Assembly: GCA_021806765.1 (NCBI GenBank)
Contig: JAJZQR010000325.1
Span: 1 to 6,017 of the forward strand
DNA: 6,017 bases
Direction: 5' to 3'
From: Chloroflexota bacterium
GTDB taxonomy: Bacteria; Chloroflexota; UBA6077
The notes beneath the pieces are model-generated. The model did no database searches and was not told where the DNA came from. It saw nothing but the letters and a program-made list of their open reading frames with translations. Below, piece by piece: positions 1-4,807 of this stretch. Every line of letters begins with the position of its first letter. Within the stretch, counting starts at the first letter, position 1. The position numbers were made by a program, and so were the translations under genes.

Positions 1-68
1 CGGCACGGTTCACGAGGGCGGGTAGAAGGAGTTACAGTCTGATGCCAACGTCACCCCCAGCCTCTCCT
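1..68. other. left-edge stretch, no gene supported
   Basis: No convincing coding frame runs in from the left edge. CGTCACCCCC at 49-58 matches the outer arm of the hairpin repeat at 69-97 (CGTCACCCCC at 70-79) but has no closing arm, so it may be a broken copy of that repeat. A gene ending within the first 24 bases cannot be excluded, because one forward frame reaches TAG at 22-24, but too little of it is present to name. Confidence 0.4.
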
Positions 69-97
69 TCGTCACCCCCGCGGAAGCGGGGGGCCAG
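69..97 (-). repeat. 29-nt hairpin repeat, type B copy (inverted)
   Basis: On the - strand this reads CTGG, then a stem of CCCCCGC pairing with GCGGGGG around the loop TTCC, then TGACGA. It matches the copies at 3024-3052 and 3085-3113 with only a few changes; the outermost stem pair (C opposite T) is broken here. It forms an inverted pair with the copy at 145-174, with the TCGTC/GACGA ends facing outwards. Repeats of this general style (hairpin flanked by CTGGA and GACGA) are, from memory, common in intergenic DNA of several phyla. Confidence 0.85.
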
Positions 98-144
98 ACG
101 TCCCCTCTCTTCGTGAGGCCACTCCTCCACATCGCCGTGGACCC

Positions 145-174
145 CTGGATGCCCGATCAGGTCGGGCATGACGA
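145..174 (+). repeat. 30-nt hairpin repeat, type A copy
   Basis: This reads CTGG, then an 8-bp stem ATGCCCGA pairing with TCGGGCAT around a 5-nt loop (TCAGG), then GACGA. The flanks are the same as in the other copies, and the stem matches the copy at 2972-3000 (ATGCCCGC/GCGGGCAT) except for the innermost pair, which changes on both sides together (C-G to A-T). With 69-97 it forms an inverted pair spanning 69-174, separated by 47 nt. Confidence 0.85.
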
Positions 175-410
175 TCAAGGTAGGCTGCCTTCTCCAGACT
201 GTTACGCTGTCTATGAACCGCGCCAATTTCCCCTCACCCCTGGCACGGTTCTCGCTACATAGTGGTTCGAGATGCCGGGCATCGGCCCGGCGCAACCTGC
301 TTGTGCATCGCCAGGGTCCCAAAACGACAACTTCTCTGTGTGCTTGGTGCCTGTGGGGCGCTCTTGCGTCCCGGGGTTGACTCTCGGGCTGTCGGGGGGA
401 GGTTGGGGAT
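175..410. other. gene-free upstream region of sdhC1
   Basis: No credible gene lies here on either strand. It holds one small stem-loop (GCCGGGC at 274-280, loop ATCG, GCCCGGC at 285-291). The sdhC1 promoter should lie in this stretch if the operon starts here, but no convincing -35/-10 pair is visible. TTGACT at 377-382 has no -10 partner at the right spacing. The sdhC1 ribosome binding site is GGAGG at 398-402. Confidence 0.5.
274..291. other. small GC-rich stem-loop upstream of sdhC1
   Basis: A 7-bp perfect stem (GCCGGGC/GCCCGGC) encloses a 4-nt loop. No T-run follows on either side, so it is not a standard terminator. It could be a leader structure or a binding site. In GC-rich DNA a 7-bp stem can also arise by chance. 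Confidence 0.3.
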
Positions 411-797
411 ATGAGCATCAATCGCAGGTGGTCGGCGACCTGGTTCGCCAACTACAAGGGCCAGACCGGTCAGTGGGCCCAGTTGCTTCACCGGGTGACT
501 GGATTGCTGATAGTGCTCTTCTTGCTGGCCCACATCGCGGATACCTCGCTGGTCGGCTTCGGACCCGGGGTCTACGACGGGTGGGAAGCCTTATACCAGA
601 ATCGGATCGTCCGCATATTCGAGTTGTTGCTGGTGGGCACGGTGATCTATCACGCCCTTAATGGCATCAGGGTGACCATTATCGACTTCTGGGACAAGGG
701 CTCGATCTACCAGGAGCGGATCTTCTGGGGCATGGTCGTGCTCTTCTTCGTCCTCTTCGGCCCTACTGTGTACCTGATGTTGTTTCTCAACGGGTAA
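411..797 (+). CDS. sdhC: SDH/FRD cytochrome b anchor subunit SdhC, first operon
   Basis: Membrane anchor of complex II, 128 residues; it should bind heme b and help form the quinone pocket. Three hydrophobic helices are visible at about residues 23-47, 66-86 and 103-126. Helix I carries HRVTG (27-31), the SdhC signature whose Arg28 aligns with the quinone-site Arg31 of E. coli SdhC; E. coli Ser27 is Gln24 here. Helix II carries H81-ALNGIR-...-D92, matching E. coli His84 (heme ligand) and Asp95 with the same spacing of 11. His41 in helix I is a possible extra heme ligand. The ATG at 411 has GGAGG at 398-402, 8 nt upstream. sdhD follows 15 nt after the stop, so the two are surely co-transcribed. 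Function is known from the family; the extra heme is inferred. Confidence 0.93.
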   Translation: MSINRRWSATWFANYKGQTGQWAQLLHRVTGLLIVLFLLAHIADTSLVGFGPGVYDGWEALYQNRIVRIFELLLVGTVIYHALNGIRVTIIDFWDKGSIYQERIFWGMVVLFFVLFGPTVYLMLFLNG

Positions 798-800
798 GAT

Positions 801-808
801 AAGGGGTG
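801..808 (+). promoter_or_regulatory. ribosome binding site of sdhD1
   Basis: AAGGGGTG lies 4 nt before the ATG at 813 and continues as AT-CC, so the stretch 801-812 resembles almost the whole anti-16S-tail complement. It fits the ATG at 813 as start and lies entirely in the 15-nt gap after sdhC. Confidence 0.65.
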
Positions 809-812
809 ATCC

Positions 813-1199
813 ATGCTGTACACCGCTTCGTCGGCCAGGGCCAGGTCCAGCAATTTCGAGCTGTGGTCGTGGCTCTTCATGCGGATATCGGGCATCGCCC
901 TGCTCCTGCTGGTGCTGATCCACCTGGCCATCATGCACGCGTTTCAGCCCATCGAGAACGTGAACTTCGCCTTCGTTGCCGGTCGGTGGAGTATCCCCGC
1001 ATGGCGATGGTACGACCTGGGGTTGTTGTGGCTCGCCCTCATCCACGGACTGAATGGGGCGAGGGTGGTCTCCGACGACTACATCCACACCCGGTCGTGG
1101 CGTCTGGTCACCATGTCCACCCTCTACGTGGTGGGCTTCGTCTTTCTGCTGGTAGGCACCCAGATCATCCTGTCCTTCCAGCCGACATCGACCCCATGA
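813..1199 (+). CDS. sdhD: SDH/FRD membrane anchor subunit SdhD, first operon
   Basis: Second anchor subunit of complex II, 128 residues with three membrane helices at about 18-43, 66-86 and 99-121. It is a distant relative of its partner SdhC: both have an R-(I/V)-(S/T)-G turn in helix I and H-x-LNG-x-R in helix II. His78 aligns with the heme ligand His71 of E. coli SdhD, and D89-Y90, 11 residues on, aligns with Asp82-Tyr83, where the Tyr contacts ubiquinone. His37 and His42 in helix I are further possible heme ligands. The strong ribosome binding site at 801-808 supports the ATG. The gene sits between sdhC and sdhA, 15-16 nt from each. The name SdhD rests on order and motifs, since anchor subunits diverge quickly. 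Confidence 0.9.
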   Translation: MLYTASSARARSSNFELWSWLFMRISGIALLLLVLIHLAIMHAFQPIENVNFAFVAGRWSIPAWRWYDLGLLWLALIHGLNGARVVSDDYIHTRSWRLVTMSTLYVVGFVFLLVGTQIILSFQPTSTP

Positions 1200-1215
1200 G
1201 CGAGAGGTAGCTGCC

Positions 1216-2940
1216 ATGTACCACAAGTTCGACGCCATAGTGGTGGGGGGCGGCGGCGCGGGTCTGATGGCCGCCATGCAGATGTCGGGGAAGGCCCACG
1301 TGGCCGTCCTGAGCAAGCTCTACCCCACCCGCTCCCACACCGGGACCGCTCAAGGGGGCATAGGGGCTGCCCTCGGCAACCTGGAAGAGGACCACTGGGA
1401 GTGGCACATGTTCGACACCGTGAAGGGCAGTGACTACCTGGCCGACCAGGACGTGGTGGAGACCATGTGCAGGGAGGCCATCGACACGGTGTACGACCTG
1501 GAGCACATGGGACTCCCCTTCAGCCGGCTCGAAGACGGGAAGATTGCCCAGCGATTCTTCGGCGGCCACACCAGTGACTACGGCAAGGCGCCGGTGCACC
1601 GCTCCTGCTACGCCGCCGACCGGACCGGCCACATGATCCTGCAAACCCTCTATCAGCAGTGCATCAAGAACGAGGTCGTCTTCTTCAACGAGTACCACGT
1701 CCTGGATCTGATCCTCCAGGACGGAGTGTGCCAGGGTGTGGTGGCTCTTCAGGTTGCGACCGGGGAGATCCACACCTTCCACGCCAAAGCGGTGGTCTTT
1801 GCCACCGGCGGCTACGGGCGGGTCTACAAGGTCACCAGCAATGCCCTCACCTTCACGGGTGATGGCGTGGCCATCGCCTACCGGAGGGGGATTCCCTTCG
1901 AGGACCCCGAGTTCTACCAGTTCCACCCGACCGGCATCTACAAGATGGGGATCCTGATCACCGAGGGGGCGCGGGGTGAGGGAGGGATCTTTCGGAACAG
2001 GAACGGCGAGCGGTTCATGGAGCGATACGCTCCGACCCTGCTGGACCTGGCGCCGCGGGACATCGTCTCTCGCGCTATCTACACGGAGATCCGCGAGGGG
2101 CGCGGCATCGATGGCCGGGATTTCGTGTATCTGGACCTGACCCATCTCGACCCCCAACTGCTGGAACAGAGGCTTCCGGACATCATGGACTTCATCCGCA
2201 CCTACCTGGGGATCGAGCCGTCCAAGCAGCCGATCCCGATCCAGCCCACGGCCCACTATGCCATGGGGGGAATACCCACCGACGTGCACGGTAGGGTCGT
2301 GATCGACGAGAAGAACACTCCGATGCCGGGGTTCTACGCGGCCGGCGAGTGCGCCTGTGTCTCGGTTCATGGAGCGAACCGGCTGGGGACCAATTCTCTG
2401 GTGGACATAATCGTCTTCGGGCGGCGGGCCGGCCGGGACGTACTGCGGTACCTACAGGAATCGGAGCTGCTGCCGCTGGAGGGGGATGTCGAGGAGCCCT
2501 CCCGGGCAGAGATCGCCAGGCTGTTGGCTGCCGAGGGTCCGGAGAATGTCGCCACCCTCCGGGCAGAGCTGCAGACTGAGATGGATGCGCATGCTTCAGT
2601 TATGCGGGACGCCACCAAACTGACGGCCATGCAGGGGGTGCTGGCCGGCCTGCGGGAGCGGTACCGCCGGATTTCTCTGCAGGACAAAGGGAGCCTGTTC
2701 AACAGCGAGCTTTACGAGGCCATAGAGTTTGGGAACCTGCTGGATATCGCAGAGGCGATCGTGGTGGGGGCCATGGCCCGGGAGGAGAGTCGAGGGGCCC
2801 ACTACCGGGAGGATTTCCCCAAGCGGGACGACACCCGTTTCCTGGCCCACACCCTGGCTCGAAAGACGGCTGAGGGCGTCGACATCAGCTACAAGCCGGT
2901 GTCCATCACCCGTTTCCAGCCCCAGGAGAGGAAGTACTAA
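1216..2940 (+). CDS. sdhA: succinate dehydrogenase / fumarate reductase flavoprotein SdhA, first operon
   Basis: Catalytic subunit that oxidises succinate to fumarate (or the reverse) and passes electrons to SdhB at the membrane face. It has 574 residues, close to the 588 of E. coli SdhA, and looks complete. The N-terminal FAD loop is G11-x-G13-x-x-G16. RSHTGTAQGG contains His41, the expected covalent FAD attachment. Active-site residues are present: F236-HPTG (His237), TEGARGEGG (Thr249, Glu250), PRD (Arg281, the proton-transfer Arg of the family), H347-YAMGG and HGANRLGTNS (Arg389, substrate binding). The C-terminus ends in the usual FQPQERKY style. GAGAGG at 1202-1207 precedes the ATG by 8 nt. 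The wording most resembles actinobacterial SdhA as I remember it. SDH and FRD direction cannot be told apart from sequence alone. Confidence 0.97.
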   Translation: MYHKFDAIVVGGGGAGLMAAMQMSGKAHVAVLSKLYPTRSHTGTAQGGIGAALGNLEEDHWEWHMFDTVKGSDYLADQDVVETMCREAIDTVYDLEHMGLPFSRLEDGKIAQRFFGGHTSDYGKAPVHRSCYAADRTGHMILQTLYQQCIKNEVVFFNEYHVLDLILQDGVCQGVVALQVATGEIHTFHAKAVVFATGGYGRVYKVTSNALTFTGDGVAIAYRRGIPFEDPEFYQFHPTGIYKMGILITEGARGEGGIFRNRNGERFMERYAPTLLDLAPRDIVSRAIYTEIREGRGIDGRDFVYLDLTHLDPQLLEQRLPDIMDFIRTYLGIEPSKQPIPIQPTAHYAMGGIPTDVHGRVVIDEKNTPMPGFYAAGECACVSVHGANRLGTNSLVDIIVFGRRAGRDVLRYLQESELLPLEGDVEEPSRAEIARLLAAEGPENVATLRAELQTEMDAHASVMRDATKLTAMQGVLAGLRERYRRISLQDKGSLFNSELYEAIEFGNLLDIAEAIVVGAMAREESRGAHYREDFPKRDDTRFLAHTLARKTAEGVDISYKPVSITRFQPQERKY

Positions 2941-2971
2941 GCCTCTGGCCTGAGATCGTGTACACAATCCG

Positions 2972-3000
2972 TCGTCATGCCCGCGAAGGCGGGCATCCAG
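2972..3000 (-). repeat. 29-nt hairpin repeat, type A copy (inverted)
   Basis: The stem is ATGCCCGC (2977-2984), loop GAAG, GCGGGCAT (2989-2996). Read on the - strand it begins CTGGA and ends GACGA like the other copies. It makes an inverted pair with 3024-3052, 23 nt apart. It starts 31 nt after the sdhA1 stop, between sdhA1 and sdhB. Confidence 0.88.
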
Positions 3001-3023
3001 GGTCCTCTCCGAGCGGTGATGTC

Positions 3024-3052
3024 CTGGACCCCCGCTTTCGCGGGGGTGACGA
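3024..3052 (+). repeat. 29-nt hairpin repeat, type B copy
   Basis: The stem is ACCCCCGC (3028-3035), loop TTTC, GCGGGGGT (3040-3047), flanked by CTGG and GACGA. It is identical over all 29 bases to the copy at 3085-3113. Compared with type A at 2972-3000, two stem pairs differ (T-A to C-G, G-C to C-G), each changed on both arms so pairing is kept. Confidence 0.9.
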
Positions 3053-3084
3053 GCACACTGTACGCGGACCGGCGGGAGGCGCTG

Positions 3085-3113
3085 CTGGACCCCCGCTTTC
3101 GCGGGGGTGACGA
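3085..3113 (+). repeat. 29-nt hairpin repeat, second type B copy
   Basis: An exact 29-base copy of 3024-3052 in the same direction, with 32 nt of unrelated sequence between them (period 61). Its exact identity suggests a recent duplication or ongoing homogenisation. It is the third copy of the cluster in the sdhA1-sdhB gap. Confidence 0.9.
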
Positions 3114-3172
3114 AGGGCAGACTATCTGGGGCCAGCTGCTTAGGAGCGGTCAGCCATCAGCGGAGACAGTAG

Positions 3173-3208
3173 GGGCGAAGCATTTCGCCGCGGCGAAATG
3201 CTTCGCCC
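3173..3208. repeat. perfect 36-bp palindrome upstream of sdhB
   Basis: The left arm GGGCGAAGCATTTCGCCG (3173-3190) is the exact reverse complement of the right arm (3191-3208), with no spacer. As RNA it would fold into a very stable hairpin ending 12 nt before the sdhB ribosome binding site (AGGAGG, 3221-3226). There is no T-run, so it is not a simple terminator. It shares no sequence with the CTGGA/GACGA hairpins and is a separate element. It may be an intergenic palindromic repeat, an mRNA stabiliser or processing site, or a protein-binding site. The sequence does not decide between these. Confidence 0.9.
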
Positions 3209-3233
3209 TCAACCCGAGCGAGGAGGCCGATAG

Positions 3234-3932
3234 ATGCACGTTACCCTCAGGATCCTGCGCTACGACCCCGAGAAAGACCCGGAGTCCCGTTTCGTGGAGT
3301 ATGACGCCGAGGTCGAGCCTACCGATCGGGTGTTGGACGCCATCAACTACGTCAAATGGTTTCGGGACGGTTCTCTTACCTACCGTCGGTCTTGTGCCCA
3401 CGGCATCTGCGGCTCGGATGCCATGCGGATCAACGGCCGGAACCGCCTGGCGTGCAAGGTGCTGGTGAAGGACGTCACGCAACCGATCATCCTGGAACCG
3501 CTCCTCGGCTTTCCGGTGATCAAGGACCTGCTGGTGGACATGGACCCTTTCTTCGCTCTGTACGCTTCGGTGAAGCCCTACCTGATAAACCACACTCCCC
3601 CGCCCGAGAAGGAGAGGCTCCAGAGCCCCGAGGAGCGGGAGCGTTTCGACGATACCACCAAGTGCATCCTGTGCGCCGCTTGCACCGGGTCCTGCCCTCC
3701 CTTCTGGGGTGATCCCCAGTTCGTCGGTCCCGCGGCCCTGGTGAACGCCCACCGCTTCATCTTCGATAGCCGGGACGAGGGCGCGACGGAACGGTTGGAG
3801 ATCCTGAACCAGCGGGAGGGGGTGTGGAGGTGCCGGACGGTCTTCAACTGCACCGAGGCATGCCCCAGGGGGATCAAGGTGACCCTGGCTATCGAGCAGA
3901 TCAAGAGGGCGATCCTGCTGAACAAGGTGTAG
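3234..3932 (+). CDS. sdhB: succinate dehydrogenase / fumarate reductase iron-sulfur subunit SdhB
   Basis: Electron-wire subunit of complex II, 232 residues (E. coli SdhB has 238), linking SdhA to the membrane anchor. The N-terminal ferredoxin domain has the 2Fe-2S ligands Cys54, Cys59, Asp62 and Cys74; the Asp replaces the usual third Cys, as in E. coli SdhB. The C-terminal domain has C144-x2-C147-x2-C150-x3-C154-P, then Cys200, Cys206 and Cys210-P. By family alignment 144, 147, 150 and 210 hold the 4Fe-4S cluster, and 154, 200 and 206 the 3Fe-4S cluster. AGGAGG at 3221-3226 is 7 nt before the ATG. The gene lies 293 nt downstream of sdhA1, much farther than usual for an sdh operon, with repeats between. 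It probably still belongs to the first operon but may be expressed differently. The closest wording I recall is actinobacterial. Confidence 0.96.
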   Translation: MHVTLRILRYDPEKDPESRFVEYDAEVEPTDRVLDAINYVKWFRDGSLTYRRSCAHGICGSDAMRINGRNRLACKVLVKDVTQPIILEPLLGFPVIKDLLVDMDPFFALYASVKPYLINHTPPPEKERLQSPEERERFDDTTKCILCAACTGSCPPFWGDPQFVGPAALVNAHRFIFDSRDEGATERLEILNQREGVWRCRTVFNCTEACPRGIKVTLAIEQIKRAILLNKV

Positions 3933-3969
3933 CAGTTGCACCCTCTCCCACGGGAGAGGGTGCAACTGC
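3932..3969 (+). terminator. long hairpin at the sdhB stop codon, possible terminator
   Basis: The left arm GCAGTTGCACCCTCTCCC (3932-3949) and the exact reverse-complement right arm (3952-3969) are separated by only 2 nt. The hairpin starts on the last base of the sdhB TAG. It is well placed to end the first operon or protect its 3' end. No T-run follows (CGCCTGCAAAC comes next), so classical intrinsic termination is doubtful. The inner part, CCCTCTCCC facing GGGAGAGGG, is also a style of palindromic repeat that I recall from many genomes. Confidence 0.55.
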
Positions 3970-3980
3970 CGCCTGCAAAC

Positions 3981-4009
3981 TGGACGCGGGTTAGCCTAGC
4001 TGCTATATT
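3981..4009 (+). promoter_or_regulatory. candidate promoter of the second sdh operon (extended -10)
   Basis: TGGACG at 3981-3986 matches 4 of 6 bases of TTGACA. Exactly 17 nt later comes TATATT at 4004-4009 (5 of 6 bases of TATAAT), preceded by TG at 4001-4002 with one base between, giving an extended -10 (TGC-TATATT). It lies just downstream of the sdhB hairpin, where a new transcription unit would be expected. Transcription would start near 4016 and leave a leader of about 350 nt before sdhC2. This is a pattern match only. Confidence 0.5.
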
Positions 4010-4364
4010 GGTGCCGCGCCGGAGAACTGCGGCAGGCACGTTCTTGTAGTATCCCTGGCGGCAAATCGGTGGCGGGCAGTGTCGCCCGGCGAGCGGGCTG
4101 TTAGACGGCAGTTCGATCCACCCGACGAGGGGATGCCAGCGTTAGTGCGTGTTCCTATCCTTCCCGCCCTGGCGATAGTCCTTTCCCCTTGCTCCTTGAG
4201 GCAGACCTCTCCCGCTCCTGGCGAGAACTGTGTTGCTGCCTTCTGTCTCCTCATGCCCGGAAATGTCGAGTACCAGGACGGACGGGCCCCACCCTCCTAA
4301 CTCCTCGTTGGCCCCATCGATTCCGTTTGCAGCTGTCTGAGTTCAGGGAAAGGAGATTCGAGAG
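4010..4364 (+). other. gene-free leader region of the second sdh operon
   Basis: No open frame here looks like a real protein on either strand. Short competing stems are visible: CGGGC at 4073-4077 can pair with GCCCG at 4084-4088, and the same GCCCG can pair with CGGGC at 4094-4098. Near the start, TGCCGC (4012-4017) can pair with GCGGCA (4029-4034), and GTGCC (4011-4015) with GGCAC (4035-4039). I recognise no known riboswitch core, tRNA or small RNA. The region ends with the sdhC2 ribosome binding site AGGAG at 4351-4355. Confidence 0.4.
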
Positions 4365-4766
4365 TTGATACAGACAGAGAGGGCCAGGGTACGAAACCTC
4401 AACGTGCCGCTCTCGCCGGTCAACTACCGGACAGGCATGTGGGCCTACGTCCTCCATCGGATCACCGGTCTGGTGTTGGTTTTCTACCTCCTGATGCACA
4501 TCATGGTTATCTCGTCGGCCATGATGGGCGGCAAGAGCGCCTTCGATGCGCTGCTGGGCATCCTTCAAACCCCCTTCTGGGTAGTGATGGATCTGGGGTT
4601 GGTGGCCGTAGTGCTCTTCCACGGTCTGAACGGCATCCGGCTGCTCCTCTTCGATCTAGGCGTGGGGGTGCGCTCGCAGAAGATGCTCTTCTGGGTGGTT
4701 TTCCTCGCTTCCTTCATCGGGTTTGTCCTTTCGGTAATCGTCAGCCTTCCCCTGATCTTCGTCTGA
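4365..4766 (+). CDS. sdhC: SDH/FRD cytochrome b anchor subunit SdhC, second operon
   Basis: Membrane anchor of the second complex II, 133 residues from a TTG start. The TTG is chosen because AGGAG at 4351-4355 lies 9 nt upstream and no ATG occurs before residue 25, which would be too close to the first helix. Three helices lie at about 26-50, 71-95 and 107-131. HRITG (31-35) is the SdhC signature; Arg32 aligns with quinone-site Arg31 of E. coli, while Ser27 is Tyr28 here. H86-GLNGIR-...-D97 matches the heme His and Asp at the usual spacing of 11. His45 in helix I is a second possible heme ligand. It resembles SdhC1 in layout (HR(I/V)TG, LNGIR, D at +11) but otherwise differs widely, so this is an old duplication or a separate acquisition. 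Confidence 0.9.
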   Translation: MIQTERARVRNLNVPLSPVNYRTGMWAYVLHRITGLVLVFYLLMHIMVISSAMMGGKSAFDALLGILQTPFWVVMDLGLVAVVLFHGLNGIRLLLFDLGVGVRSQKMLFWVVFLASFIGFVLSVIVSLPLIFV

Positions 4767-4807
4767 GGCGGACGGGGGTTCTCGGGGGATGAGAGGGGAG
4801 GATTGAG

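Noticed and set aside
2..251. Direct repeat GGCACGGTTC at 2-11 and 242-251
   Set aside because: A 10-base match is expected several times by chance in 6 kb of GC-rich DNA, and nothing in the flanks agrees.
377..382. TTGACT as a -35 box for sdhC1
   Set aside because: The -10 position at 16-18 nt falls on the ribosome binding site with no TATAAT-like sequence, and the transcript would start inside the gene.
32..451. Reverse open frame of 139 codons across the upstream region
   Set aside because: Its sequence includes the translated repeat text (APRFRGGDEG, MPDLIGHPG) typical of spurious frames over such repeats, and it overlaps the start of sdhC1.
1165..2370. Reverse open frame of 401 codons opposite sdhA1
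   Set aside because: A shadow of high-GC sdhA coding; low-complexity Val/Gly/His-rich text with no recognisable domain.
3024..3113. Two identical 29-nt repeats with a 32-nt spacer (period 61), the same geometry as a small type I-E CRISPR array
   Set aside because: The same repeat family occurs inverted at 2972-3000 and 69-97 and as variants at 145-174, with unequal spacing, and no cas gene or leader is near. It is a dispersed hairpin repeat.
2977..3468. Forward open frame of 163 codons starting MPAKAGIQ
   Set aside because: Its first third is translated hairpin repeat and the rest lies in another frame of sdhB, which has full iron-sulfur motifs and a strong ribosome binding site.
4111..4119. 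GTTCGATCC, which resembles a tRNA T-loop
   Set aside because: The flanking bases do not pair as a T-stem and no acceptor, D or anticodon arm can be fitted.
4003..4254. Reverse open frame of 83 codons in the inter-operon gap (and a forward one at 4079-4300)
   Set aside because: No domain, no clear ribosome binding site, Arg/Ser/Thr-rich composition, and overlap with each other on opposite strands.
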